NCBI GenBank assembly: GCA_030682505.1
Contig: JAUXOH010000380.1
Coordinates: 1 to 12,491, forward strand
Source: Candidatus Didemnitutus sp.
Lineage (GTDB): Bacteria; Verrucomicrobiota; Verrucomicrobiia; Opitutales; Opitutaceae
Direction: 5' to 3'
DNA: 12,491 nucleotides
Part shown: piece by piece, positions 5,682 through 12,491 of the stretch
Numbering within the stretch: position 1 is the first letter of the stretch
Layout: every line of letters begins with the position of its first letter
The notes under the pieces: model-generated
The model's input: only the letters and a program-made list of their open reading frames with translations
The model's database searches: none
Told to the model about the DNA's origin: nothing
Made by a program: the position numbers and the translations under genes

Positions 5682-6053
5682 ATGAACGGCCACCCCCACG
5701 CTTTCCTGGCTCTGTTTCTCGGTGTCGCGATTGCGTTCCCGCTGCTTTTGCTCGGCGTCGCCCGGCTTTGGGTCGTTTTCTTCCAGCCCGCCAAACCGGG
5801 GGTACTGAAAAATTCCACCTATGAATGCGGCCTGGCCCCCAGCGGCGATTCGTGGATCCAGTTCAAGGCCCACTATTACCTCTACGCGATTCTCTTCCTG
5901 ATCTTTGACGTCGAGGTCCTGTTTCTCCTCCCCTTCGCCGTGGCTTTCACCGGACTGCCGTTTGGCGCCCTGTTCGCCATGCTGCTGTTCATCCTTCTCC
6001 TGGCCGAGGGTCTGGTCTGGGCCTGGCAACGCGGTTACCTCGAATGGAAATGA
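5682..6053 (+). CDS. nuoA: NADH-quinone oxidoreductase subunit A
   Basis: 123 residues, usual NuoA (ND3) length. Three membrane helices are visible (about 8-32, 64-88, 92-115). The conserved loop YECGLAPSGDSW follows helix 1, and helix 2 carries the family motif FDVEVLFLLPF. The protein belongs to the membrane arm near the quinone cavity, where its loop helps couple quinone reduction to proton pumping. It is the first gene of the operon, and its stop overlaps nuoB's start in ATGA. No Shine-Dalgarno sequence is visible. Confidence 0.97.
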   Translation: MNGHPHAFLALFLGVAIAFPLLLLGVARLWVVFFQPAKPGVLKNSTYECGLAPSGDSWIQFKAHYYLYAILFLIFDVEVLFLLPFAVAFTGLPFGALFAMLLFILLLAEGLVWAWQRGYLEWK

Positions 6054-6727
6054 GCGACCTTCCCTCCACGCCCGCCCCCACCCCCACTCCTTTCCCGGCC
6101 GCGGGAAACATCAGTGACGACGAACGCGAGGATCTGCGCCGCCACGGCATCCTCCTCACCAGCATGGAGGAACTCTACAATTGGGGCCGCAGCAACTCCA
6201 TCTGGCCGCTCCAATTCGGTCTCGCCTGCTGCGCGATCGAGATGATCGCCGCCGCCACGGCCCGGTTCGACATCGCCCGGTTTGGCGCCGAAATTTTCCG
6301 CCCCTCCCCCCGCCAAGCGGACCTGATGATCGTTTCCGGCACGGTGACCAAAAAGATGGCGCCCCAAGTCGTGCGCCTCTGGAACCAGATGCCCGAGCCG
6401 AAATATTGCATCGCCATGGGCGCCTGCGCGATTTCCGGCGGTCCCTTCAAACAGGGTTACAACGTTCTCAAGGGCATCGACCGGTTCATTCCGGTTGATA
6501 TCTACATCCCCGGCTGCCCACCGCGCCCCGAGGCCCTGCTCAACGGTCTCATTCAGCTCCAAAAGCAAATCAAGGGCGAGCGCATGGCCGGTCCCCATAC
6601 CGCCAAGCACCTCCGCGCGGATGCCCCGAGCGAGTATCCCATCCCTGAATTCGGTGCGCACGACCTCGTGCCAACCAAAAACCCGGACGTCTGGACGCCC
6701 CCGGCGTCACTTCCCCGCAAAGCCTGA
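6050..6727 (+). CDS. nuoB: NADH-quinone oxidoreductase subunit B
   Basis: 225 residues. NuoB carries the terminal [4Fe-4S] cluster N2, which hands electrons to quinone. The ligands are in place: tandem Cys60-Cys61 (GLACCAIEM), Cys126 (MGACAISGG) and Cys156 (PGCPPRPEA). The first 18 residues are Pro/Thr-rich and lie outside the core. After residue 175 there is a long hydrophilic tail. I prefer the ATG at 6050, which forms the ATGA overlap with nuoA; the ATG at 6044 would add two residues. nuoC follows after a 5-nt gap. Confidence 0.97.
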   Translation: MSDLPSTPAPTPTPFPAAGNISDDEREDLRRHGILLTSMEELYNWGRSNSIWPLQFGLACCAIEMIAAATARFDIARFGAEIFRPSPRQADLMIVSGTVTKKMAPQVVRLWNQMPEPKYCIAMGACAISGGPFKQGYNVLKGIDRFIPVDIYIPGCPPRPEALLNGLIQLQKQIKGERMAGPHTAKHLRADAPSEYPIPEFGAHDLVPTKNPDVWTPPASLPRKA

Positions 6728-6732
6728 TTTTC

Positions 6733-7407
6733 ATGGAATCGCTTGAACAGCTGCGCGATCGCCTCCTCGCTCGTTTCCCCACGGCGACCGTGTCGATCCT
6801 AGCCAATCCCAGCCCCTCGGCGGAGCATTCCCTGCTCATCGATGCCGCCCACGGAGGAGAGATCGCTCTTTTCCTCCGCGACGACGACGCGCTCAAGCTC
6901 GACTATTGCTCCAATGCGACCGGGGTGGACTGGCCGGATCGCGAAGTGGTCGATGTCAAGAAGACCACCGTGCCCGATCCCGCCGGCGGGCCGGGCAAGG
7001 TGGTGGAAGAGAAAACCAAGCGCTTCGAGCCCGGTTACCTCGAGGCCGTCTACCATCTCTACTCGATGGCGCTGCGCCACGGCCCGGTGATCCTGCGCCT
7101 CCGCACCGCCAATCGCGCGGACGAGGTCACGCTGCCTTCCCTCACGCCGGTCTGGCGCTCGTGTGATTTGCAGGAGCGCGAAATCTTCGATCTCTACGGC
7201 ATCGTCTTCGCCGGTCATCCCGACCTGCGCCGGCTTTTGATGTGGGATGAGTTCAAGGATCACCCCATGCGCCGCGACTACGTGGCGCCGGACGATTACG
7301 AATGGGAGCCCACCCCGCACGACCAAGTGCTCGCCCGCGCGGCAAAACATTATCCTCCGCCCCCGGCGCCCGATGTTCCGTCGGCAGACAAGGGAGCCAG
7401 CGCATGA
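6733..7407 (+). CDS. nuoC: NADH-quinone oxidoreductase subunit C
   Basis: 224 residues, the 30-kDa hydrophilic subunit that packs against NuoD at the base of the peripheral arm. The family signature is clear at 148-169 (QEREIFDLYGIVFAGHPDLR), then LMWDEFKDHPMRRDY. A hydrophilic insertion of about 30 residues (71-103, Lys/Gly/Pro-rich) separates VDWPDR from EAVYHLYSM, where most homologues run on directly. The C-terminal tail from 207 is Pro/Ala-rich. NuoC and NuoD are separate genes here, not fused as in E. coli. The stop overlaps nuoD's ATG. Confidence 0.96.
   Translation: MESLEQLRDRLLARFPTATVSILANPSPSAEHSLLIDAAHGGEIALFLRDDDALKLDYCSNATGVDWPDREVVDVKKTTVPDPAGGPGKVVEEKTKRFEPGYLEAVYHLYSMALRHGPVILRLRTANRADEVTLPSLTPVWRSCDLQEREIFDLYGIVFAGHPDLRRLLMWDEFKDHPMRRDYVAPDDYEWEPTPHDQVLARAAKHYPPPPAPDVPSADKGASA
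7391..7396 (+). promoter_or_regulatory. Shine-Dalgarno sequence of nuoD
   Basis: AGGGAG lies 7 nt before the ATG at 7404, inside the end of nuoC. It supports this start over the longer in-frame possibility at 7302. Such clear ribosome sites are rare in this window. Confidence 0.6.
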
Positions 7408-8576
7408 ACAGCTCCGCTCCGTCCCCGTTCTCCCCTTCGACCGGACCCTCCGTGCGCAAGGTTCACGACTCGTTCCACGGTGACCTGCTCGAGGTCTCCA
7501 TGGGGCCGCAGCATCCGTCCACGCACGGGGTGTTCCGCATGGACGTCACGCTCGACGGCGAGCAGATCGTGAAGCTCAAGCCCGTCTTCGGCTACCTGCA
7601 CCGCAATCACGAGAAGATCGCCGAATCCACGAGCTACCTCGGCTCGATGCCCTACACCGACCGGCTCGACTACCTGTGCTCGATGTCGACCAACTGGGCC
7701 TACGCGCTCGCGGTGGAAAAGCTCTCCGGCCAGGCCGTGCCCGAGCGCGCGCAATACCTGCGCATCATCATGGCGGAGCTCACGCGCATCGTGAACCACT
7801 CCTGCCTCGTCGGCTTCCTCTTCAACGATCTCGGCACCTCTTTCACCCCGCTGCTCTACGCCTTCCGCGAACGTGAAAAGATCATCGATCTTTTCGAGGC
7901 GCTCAGCGGTTCGCGCATGATGTGCAACTACCAGCGCTTCGGCGGCTGCCGTATCGACCCCAGCCCCGAGTGGCTCGCCGCCGCCCAGCGCGTGGTGGAA
8001 AATTTTCCCCGCTTCCTCGACGAGTATGAAACCATGCTCACGGGCAACGAGATCATGCTCGCCCGCACGCAGGGGGTCGGCTGCCTCGACGCGAACCACG
8101 CCGTCAACGCCGGCCTCACCGGACCCGTCCTCCGCGCCTCGGGTTACAATTACGACCTGCGCAAGGTCGATGCCTACGGCTTCTACCCGCGCTTCGATTT
8201 CCGCGTGCCGCTCGGCGCGCATGGCGACACCTATGACCGCTACATGATGCGCATTTTGGAAATGCGTGAATCGGTCAAGATCCTCCAGCAGGCCTTCCGC
8301 GACCTGCCCGCCGGTCCGATCATGGACCCCAAGGCCAAGATCCGCGGCTTCCGCCCGAAGCCCGGCGAAGCCTACGGTCGCCTCGAGAGCCCCAAGGGTG
8401 AACTCGGCTTCTATCTCATCAGCGACGGCTCGCCCAATCCCTACCGCTACCGCGTGCGTCCGCCCTCCCTCATCAACCTCACGCTCCTCGAGGAGATGTG
8501 TCTCGGCCACACGGTGGCCGATGCCGTCGTCATCCTCGGCAGCATCGACATCGTCCTCGGCGAAATCGACCGCTAA
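7404..8576 (+). CDS. nuoD: NADH-quinone oxidoreductase subunit D
   Basis: 390 residues, the 49-kDa subunit that forms the quinone-binding cavity with NuoB and descends from the hydrogenase large subunit. Signature MGPQHPSTHGV at 33-43 holds the quinone-site His; LHRNHEKIAE and MPYTDRLDYL follow. The C-terminus (DIVLGEIDR) has the usual family ending. The first 18 residues are Ser/Pro-rich and not part of the core. The start is set by the ATGA overlap with nuoC and a good Shine-Dalgarno sequence. The next gene is nuoI after 4 nt, not nuoE as in the common order. Confidence 0.97.
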   Translation: MNSSAPSPFSPSTGPSVRKVHDSFHGDLLEVSMGPQHPSTHGVFRMDVTLDGEQIVKLKPVFGYLHRNHEKIAESTSYLGSMPYTDRLDYLCSMSTNWAYALAVEKLSGQAVPERAQYLRIIMAELTRIVNHSCLVGFLFNDLGTSFTPLLYAFREREKIIDLFEALSGSRMMCNYQRFGGCRIDPSPEWLAAAQRVVENFPRFLDEYETMLTGNEIMLARTQGVGCLDANHAVNAGLTGPVLRASGYNYDLRKVDAYGFYPRFDFRVPLGAHGDTYDRYMMRILEMRESVKILQQAFRDLPAGPIMDPKAKIRGFRPKPGEAYGRLESPKGELGFYLISDGSPNPYRYRVRPPSLINLTLLEEMCLGHTVADAVVILGSIDIVLGEIDR

Positions 8577-8580
8577 TCCC

Positions 8581-9216
8581 ATGCTCGGCACCGGCATCAT
8601 CAAAGGACTCGCCACCACGGCGAAAAATTTCGTGGGCAGTTTCCACGACCCCGAGCGCATGACGACGGTGGAATACCCCGAGCAGCAGATTCCACTCGGC
8701 GAACACTACCGCAATTTCCCGTTCCTCGTCAGCGAGACCGCGGAGGACCCGATGGGCACGCTGCGCTGCGTCGCCTGCCAGATTTGCGAAAAAGAATGCC
8801 CTCCGCAGTGCATCTACATCGTCAAGAGCAAGGACAAGAAGCCCGATGCAAACGGCAAGCAACAGCTCTACCCGGTCATCTTCGACATCGATACCTCCGT
8901 CTGCATGAGCTGCGGCATCTGCGCCGAGGTCTGCCCGTTTGATTCGATCAAGATGGACAAGGTCTTCGAGATCGCCGCGACCGACCGCTACTCCGGACTC
9001 CTGCTCGATCGCGAGCAACTCGCGAAGTCCAATGCTTACTATAATGAGATCCGTCCCGCCGAAGCGGCCGAGGTAGACGGTCGCCTGGCCGTCGCCCGCG
9101 AAGCGGCCGAACAAAAGGCCAAGGCCGCCGCCAAAGCTGCGGCTACGCCGGCCCCCTCTTCACCCGCCGCCGCGCCCAGCGCGCCCGCCTCCCAGCCTCC
9201 TCCTGCTGCCCCATGA
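8581..9216 (+). CDS. nuoI: NADH-quinone oxidoreductase subunit I with Ala/Pro-rich tail
   Basis: 211 residues. NuoI holds two [4Fe-4S] clusters (N6a, N6b) that carry electrons towards NuoB. Both motifs are complete: Cys63, 66, 69, 73 and Cys108, 111, 114, 118, each ending in CP. The core ends near residue 165; then comes an unusual tail of about 45 residues, first a charged Ala/Lys helix (AAEQKAKAAAKAAA) and then Pro/Ala/Ser repeats. The tail has no obvious role and could be a flexible surface extension. The gene precedes nuoH, the reverse of the common order, and overlaps it by ATGA. Confidence 0.96.
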   Translation: MLGTGIIKGLATTAKNFVGSFHDPERMTTVEYPEQQIPLGEHYRNFPFLVSETAEDPMGTLRCVACQICEKECPPQCIYIVKSKDKKPDANGKQQLYPVIFDIDTSVCMSCGICAEVCPFDSIKMDKVFEIAATDRYSGLLLDREQLAKSNAYYNEIRPAEAAEVDGRLAVAREAAEQKAKAAAKAAATPAPSSPAAAPSAPASQPPPAAP

Positions 9217-10445
9217 GCGCCGTCGTCGCTTCCGAATCCTTCCTCGAGCGCGCTCCGCTCCAACTGCGCGATGCCGTGGTCGGCTATTTTCCCGAGGCCC
9301 TGCAGTGGTTCGTGCATCACCTGATCACGATCAGCGTGATTCTCACGGTCTTCGGCCTGTTCTTTGCCTTCACGACCATCGCCGAGCGGAAACTGCTCGG
9401 CCGCCTGCAAAACCGCCTCGGGCCCAATCGCACCGGACTGCCTTTCTTCAAGAACCTGAAGCTGTTCGGTCTGACCCAGCCTTTCGCCGATGCGGTCAAG
9501 GCGCTGACGAAGGAGGACATTGTCCCGGCCAACGCCGACAAGCTGCTGCACTTCCTCGCGCCGGTCGTCGTCGTGTCGTTCTCGCTGCTCGGCTTCGCCG
9601 TGCTGCCCTACGGCCGCAACCTGATCCCGGTCGAGCTCGACGCCGCCGTGCTCTACTTCTTCGCCGCCGGTGCCGCGACCGAACTCGCCATCTTCATGGC
9701 CGGTTGGGCCAGCCGGAACAAATACTCGCTCCTCGCCGCGATGCGCGCCCTGGCGCAGCTCATCAGCTACGAGCTGCCGCTACTACTCTCCGTCGTGCCG
9801 GTCATCATCGTCACCAGCACGCTCTCGACGCAGGAAATCGTCCTCGCGCAAGGCGGTTGGTTGTTCGGCTTCCTCCCGCAATGGCATGTGTTCACGCCGT
9901 GGGGGTTCGCGGGCTTCATCATTTTCCTCATCGCGGCGCTCGCGGAGTCGAATCGCTCGCCATTCGACCTGCCCGAGGCCGAGAGCGAACTCATCGCCGG
10001 TCACCTCACGGAGTATTCCGGCTTCAAGTATGCGCTCTTCTTCATGGCCGAGTATTTCGGCCTCACCGCACTCTGCGGTCTCGGCATCACGCTCTTCCTC
10101 GGCGGCTGGCAGGCCCCGTTCCCGTTCCTCGAGTTCATTCCCTCCTACCTGTGGTTCGGCGGGAAGCTCGTCGCGATGATCATGTTCTTCATCTGGCTGC
10201 GCGGCACCCTGCTGCGCCTGCGCATTGATCAACTGACGCGTCTGGCGTGGCAGTTCATGGTGCCACTGGCGCTGATCAACCTTGGCAACGCCGCCTTCTG
10301 GATTCTCACCACCGATTGGAGCGGCCCGCTGCAGATTCTGCGTTGGGGCATTTCCATCGCGGTGATCGTCGTTCCCTTCTTCCTCATCGGACGCCGCCTG
10401 AGCCTGGGCCGCGGTCCCCGCACTTACCGCTACGCGACCTCATGA
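9213..10445 (+). CDS. nuoH: NADH-quinone oxidoreductase subunit H
   Basis: 410 residues, rather long for NuoH (ND1), with about eight membrane helices. It forms the membrane side of the quinone tunnel and the first proton half-channel. Conserved loops are present: ERKLLGRLQNRLGPNRTG near 54-71, NKYSLLAAMRALAQLISYE near 170-188, and SNRSPFDLPEAESELIAGH in the acid-rich quinone-side loop. The extra length is mainly an N-terminal segment of about 35 residues before helix 1. The start is fixed by the ATGA overlap with nuoI, and the stop overlaps nuoJ the same way. Confidence 0.97.
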   Translation: MSAVVASESFLERAPLQLRDAVVGYFPEALQWFVHHLITISVILTVFGLFFAFTTIAERKLLGRLQNRLGPNRTGLPFFKNLKLFGLTQPFADAVKALTKEDIVPANADKLLHFLAPVVVVSFSLLGFAVLPYGRNLIPVELDAAVLYFFAAGAATELAIFMAGWASRNKYSLLAAMRALAQLISYELPLLLSVVPVIIVTSTLSTQEIVLAQGGWLFGFLPQWHVFTPWGFAGFIIFLIAALAESNRSPFDLPEAESELIAGHLTEYSGFKYALFFMAEYFGLTALCGLGITLFLGGWQAPFPFLEFIPSYLWFGGKLVAMIMFFIWLRGTLLRLRIDQLTRLAWQFMVPLALINLGNAAFWILTTDWSGPLQILRWGISIAVIVVPFFLIGRRLSLGRGPRTYRYATS

Positions 10446-10960
10446 CCCTCGCGCTCATCCTCATCGCTTGCGTGATGCTCGGCGCCGCCGCCGTGGCCAT
10501 GACGCTGCGCAACCTCATCCACAGCGCCCTGCTGCTGGTTTTCAGCTGGGCGAGCATCGCCGCTTTTTACCTCTGGGCGGGAGCGCAGTTCATCGCCTTT
10601 GCGCAGATCCTGATCTATGTCGGCGCCGTCTCGATGATCGTGCTCTTCGCCATGCTGCTCACACGGCAGGGTCAGGGCTCCGAACTCCCGATCGAACCCG
10701 CGTCGATCCTGCGGGGCATGACCGCCCTCCTCGCGGGCGGCGGTGTCGCCGGCGTGTTGATCGGGGCAATCCTCGGTTCGCCGCTGGATGTCACCACCTC
10801 GGCGCCCGCGGCGATTTCGGTCAAACAACTGGGCGAACAACTGATGGGGCCGCACGCGGCCGCGCTCTTGGTCGTCGGCATCATCCTCACCGTCGCGCTG
10901 ATCGGTGCCGTGGTCCTGGCCTCCGTCGACGCCGTGGAAAAGCCGGAGGACATCACATGA
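10442..10960 (+). CDS. nuoJ: NADH-quinone oxidoreductase subunit J
   Basis: 172 residues, typical of NuoJ (ND6), with five predicted membrane helices. The pi-bulge helix region is recognisable in FIAFAQILIYVGAVSMIVLFAMLL (near 50-73); the Tyr and Gly there are conserved in the family. It links the quinone site to the antiporter-like subunits. The ATG at 10442 overlaps the nuoH stop. A longer in-frame start at 10247 is rejected because it lies deep inside nuoH. Confidence 0.96.
   Translation: MTLALILIACVMLGAAAVAMTLRNLIHSALLLVFSWASIAAFYLWAGAQFIAFAQILIYVGAVSMIVLFAMLLTRQGQGSELPIEPASILRGMTALLAGGGVAGVLIGAILGSPLDVTTSAPAAISVKQLGEQLMGPHAAALLVVGIILTVALIGAVVLASVDAVEKPEDIT
10945..10950 (+). promoter_or_regulatory. 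Shine-Dalgarno sequence of nuoK
   Basis: GGAGGA lies 6 nt before the nuoK ATG at 10957 and is the best ribosome site in the window. It confirms that nuoK starts at the ATGA overlap with nuoJ. Confidence 0.7.
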
Positions 10961-11268
10961 GTCCGCTCCAGATCTGTCTGATCATTTCCACGCTGCTGTT
11001 CTGCATCGGGCTTGTCAGTGCGCTCACGCGCAGCAATGCGATCATGGTGCTGCTTGGCATCGAGCTGATGCTCAACGCGGCCAACCTCAACTTCATCGCC
11101 TTCTGGCGCTACGGTCCGCAGCCCGAGGTGGGCACGGGCGTGATCTTTGTTCTCTTTTCCATTGCCGTCGCCGCGGCGGAAGCGGCCGTCGGCCTCGCTC
11201 TGGTGATCGCGATTTATCGCCACCGCAAGAGCGTCCGGCTGCAAGACGCCGCGCAACTCAAAGGCTGA
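10957..11268 (+). CDS. nuoK: NADH-quinone oxidoreductase subunit K
   Basis: 103 residues, the usual NuoK (ND4L) size, with three membrane helices. The two buried glutamates needed for proton transfer are present: Glu36 in GIELMLNAANLN and the Glu of AAAEAAVGLAL near residue 74. The start is set by the ATGA overlap and a strong Shine-Dalgarno sequence. nuoL begins 2 nt after the stop. Confidence 0.97.
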   Translation: MSPLQICLIISTLLFCIGLVSALTRSNAIMVLLGIELMLNAANLNFIAFWRYGPQPEVGTGVIFVLFSIAVAAAEAAVGLALVIAIYRHRKSVRLQDAAQLKG

Positions 11269-11270
11269 GC

Positions 11271-12491
11271 ATGACCCTCTCCGCTCAATTCCTCTGGCTC
11301 ATCCCCGCCCTGCCGCTCGCCGCGGCCGGCATCGGTGCGCTGACGCCCCGCGGGGGTCGGAAGACCGCAGCCGGTGCCGCCATTCTCTCCATGGTGGGAG
11401 CATTCGTGCTCTCGTGCTTCGCGCTCAATGGCGCCCTCGCCGATCCGGCCCTCCATGCGACCTTCAACTTCAATTGGTTCGATCTCGGTGCGTCGTCGCT
11501 GCGGTTGGGCTTCCTGCTCGATCCCCTGACGGCGTTCATGTGCGTGATGGTGACCTTCGTCGGCCTGCTGATCTTCATCTTCAGCACCGGCTACATGAAG
11601 GAAGATGCCAATTTCACGCGCTTCTTCTGCTTCCTGAGCCTGTTCGCCGCCGCGATGCTCGGCCTGCTCGTCGCCAACAGCCTCCTGCTCCTTTTCATCT
11701 GTTGGGAACTCGTCGGTCTCGCGTCGTATCTCCTCATCGGTTTCTGGTTCCACAAGCCGTCCGCCGCCGCCGCGGCCAAAAAGGCCTTCATCACGACGCG
11801 CATCGGCGACCTCGGCCTCCTGCTCGGCCTCCTCTGGCTGCAACACGCGGGTGGCACCCTGCTATTTTACGATGGTGGTAACGGAGCGCTTGAGTCTTCC
11901 GTGCTCGCGAGTCTCGCGGGCCAGACGGTGGCCGGCGGACTCGCGCTCTCTACCGCCATCGGTCTGCTGATTTTCTGCGGCGCCATCGGCAAGTCCGGCC
12001 AGTTTCCCCTGCACGTCTGGCTGCCCGATGCGATGGAAGGCCCCACGCCGGTCTCCGCCCTCATTCATGCGGCCACGATGGTGGCGGCGGGCGTGTTCCT
12101 CATCGCCCGGGTGTTTCCGCTGATGTCCGCCGATCTCGCGCTGACCTCCGTGCCCGTGCACGCGTTGACGGTGGTCGCTTGCATTGGCGCCATCACGGCC
12201 CTGCTCGGTGCGTCCATCGCCGTGGCGCAAAACGACATCAAGCGCGTCCTCGCTTTCTCCACCGTCTCGCAGCTCGGCTACATGATGCTGGCGATCGGCG
12301 TCGGCTCGTGGGTCGCGGCGATTTTCCATCTCCTCACCCACGCGTTCTTCAAGGCGCTGCTCTTCCTCGGCGCCGGCTCGGTGATTCACGCCGCGCATCA
12401 CGAGCAGGACATCCGCCAACTCGGCGGCCTTTCAGGCAAGATGAAGATCACCTTCGTCACCTTCAGCATCGGCACCATGGCGCTCGTCGGC
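11271..12491 (+). CDS. nuoL: NADH-quinone oxidoreductase subunit L (partial, 3' end beyond window)
   Basis: The first 407 codons are present with no interruption, of a protein usually 600-700 residues long. NuoL (ND5) is the distal antiporter-like proton pump. Key residues are visible: Glu146 in WELVGLASYLLIGFW, Lys241 in GKSGQFPLHVWLPDAMEGPTP, His266 in LIHAATMV, and the later Lys in HAFFKALLFLGAGSVIH. Helices of the first 11 or so membrane segments are evident. The C-terminal lateral helix is outside the window. nuoM and nuoN would be expected next. Confidence 0.97.
   Translation, partial: MTLSAQFLWLIPALPLAAAGIGALTPRGGRKTAAGAAILSMVGAFVLSCFALNGALADPALHATFNFNWFDLGASSLRLGFLLDPLTAFMCVMVTFVGLLIFIFSTGYMKEDANFTRFFCFLSLFAAAMLGLLVANSLLLLFICWELVGLASYLLIGFWFHKPSAAAAAKKAFITTRIGDLGLLLGLLWLQHAGGTLLFYDGGNGALESSVLASLAGQTVAGGLALSTAIGLLIFCGAIGKSGQFPLHVWLPDAMEGPTPVSALIHAATMVAAGVFLIARVFPLMSADLALTSVPVHALTVVACIGAITALLGASIAVAQNDIKRVLAFSTVSQLGYMMLAIGVGSWVAAIFHLLTHAFFKALLFLGAGSVIHAAHHEQDIRQLGGLSGKMKITFVTFSIGTMALVG

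Noticed and set aside
7350..8660. 436-residue minus-strand open frame
   Set aside because: It is the antisense of nuoD, whose product is unmistakable; long antisense frames are common in GC-rich genes.
1..12491. CRISPR array, insertion sequence or phage genes
   Set aside because: No regularly spaced repeats, transposase, integrase or phage structural proteins were found by reading.

Overview
The window is high-GC bacterial DNA. Its right half is a tightly packed respiratory complex I (nuo) operon, and its left half is a looser set of single genes. The best guess at origin is Verrucomicrobiota, perhaps Opitutales/Opitutaceae. That rests on resemblance of several proteins to what I remember of that group, on the high GC, and on the scarcity of Shine-Dalgarno sequences. 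It is an inference, not a proven assignment.

Layout. Positions 1-515 hold no confident gene: there is a possible partial reading frame leaving the left edge, two hairpins (one terminator-like) and a 15-bp copy of the 3' end of the nearby tRNA gene. Next come an orphan sensor histidine kinase with an RsbRD-type N-terminal domain (516-1844, minus), an intrinsic terminator (1953-1984, minus) and tRNA-Ala(CGC) (2097-2172, minus). A small plus-strand protein (2358-2738) joins a histone-H1-like Lys/Ala tail to a beta-rich, carbohydrate-module-like domain. It converges on a DUF374-type acyltransferase gene (2821-3558, minus). Divergent from that is a two-gene plus-strand unit with an ATGA overlap: an unknown conserved-looking protein (3602-4111) and a D-2-hydroxyacid-dehydrogenase-like protein (4108-5091) that has lost expected catalytic and nucleotide-binding residues.

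A single-cluster ferredoxin gene (5217-5450, minus) ends in a textbook terminator (5142-5177) and is divergent from nuoA. From 5682 to the right edge run nuoA, B, C, D, I, H, J, K and the first 407 codons of nuoL, all on the plus strand. Five of the junctions are 4-base ATGA overlaps and the remaining gaps are 2-5 nt. These genes encode the quinone-reducing and membrane proton-pumping parts of complex I. The NADH-oxidising module genes (nuoE, F, G) are not at their usual place between nuoD and nuoH, and nuoI precedes nuoH. Either EFG lie elsewhere or the enzyme takes electrons from another donor, for which the divergent ferredoxin is a candidate.

The most notable points are the EFG-less nuo order beside a ferredoxin gene, the tRNA 3'-end repeat flanking the kinase gene, the coupled A19/T56 change in the tRNA elbow, the degenerate dehydrogenase, and the H1-like tail fusion.
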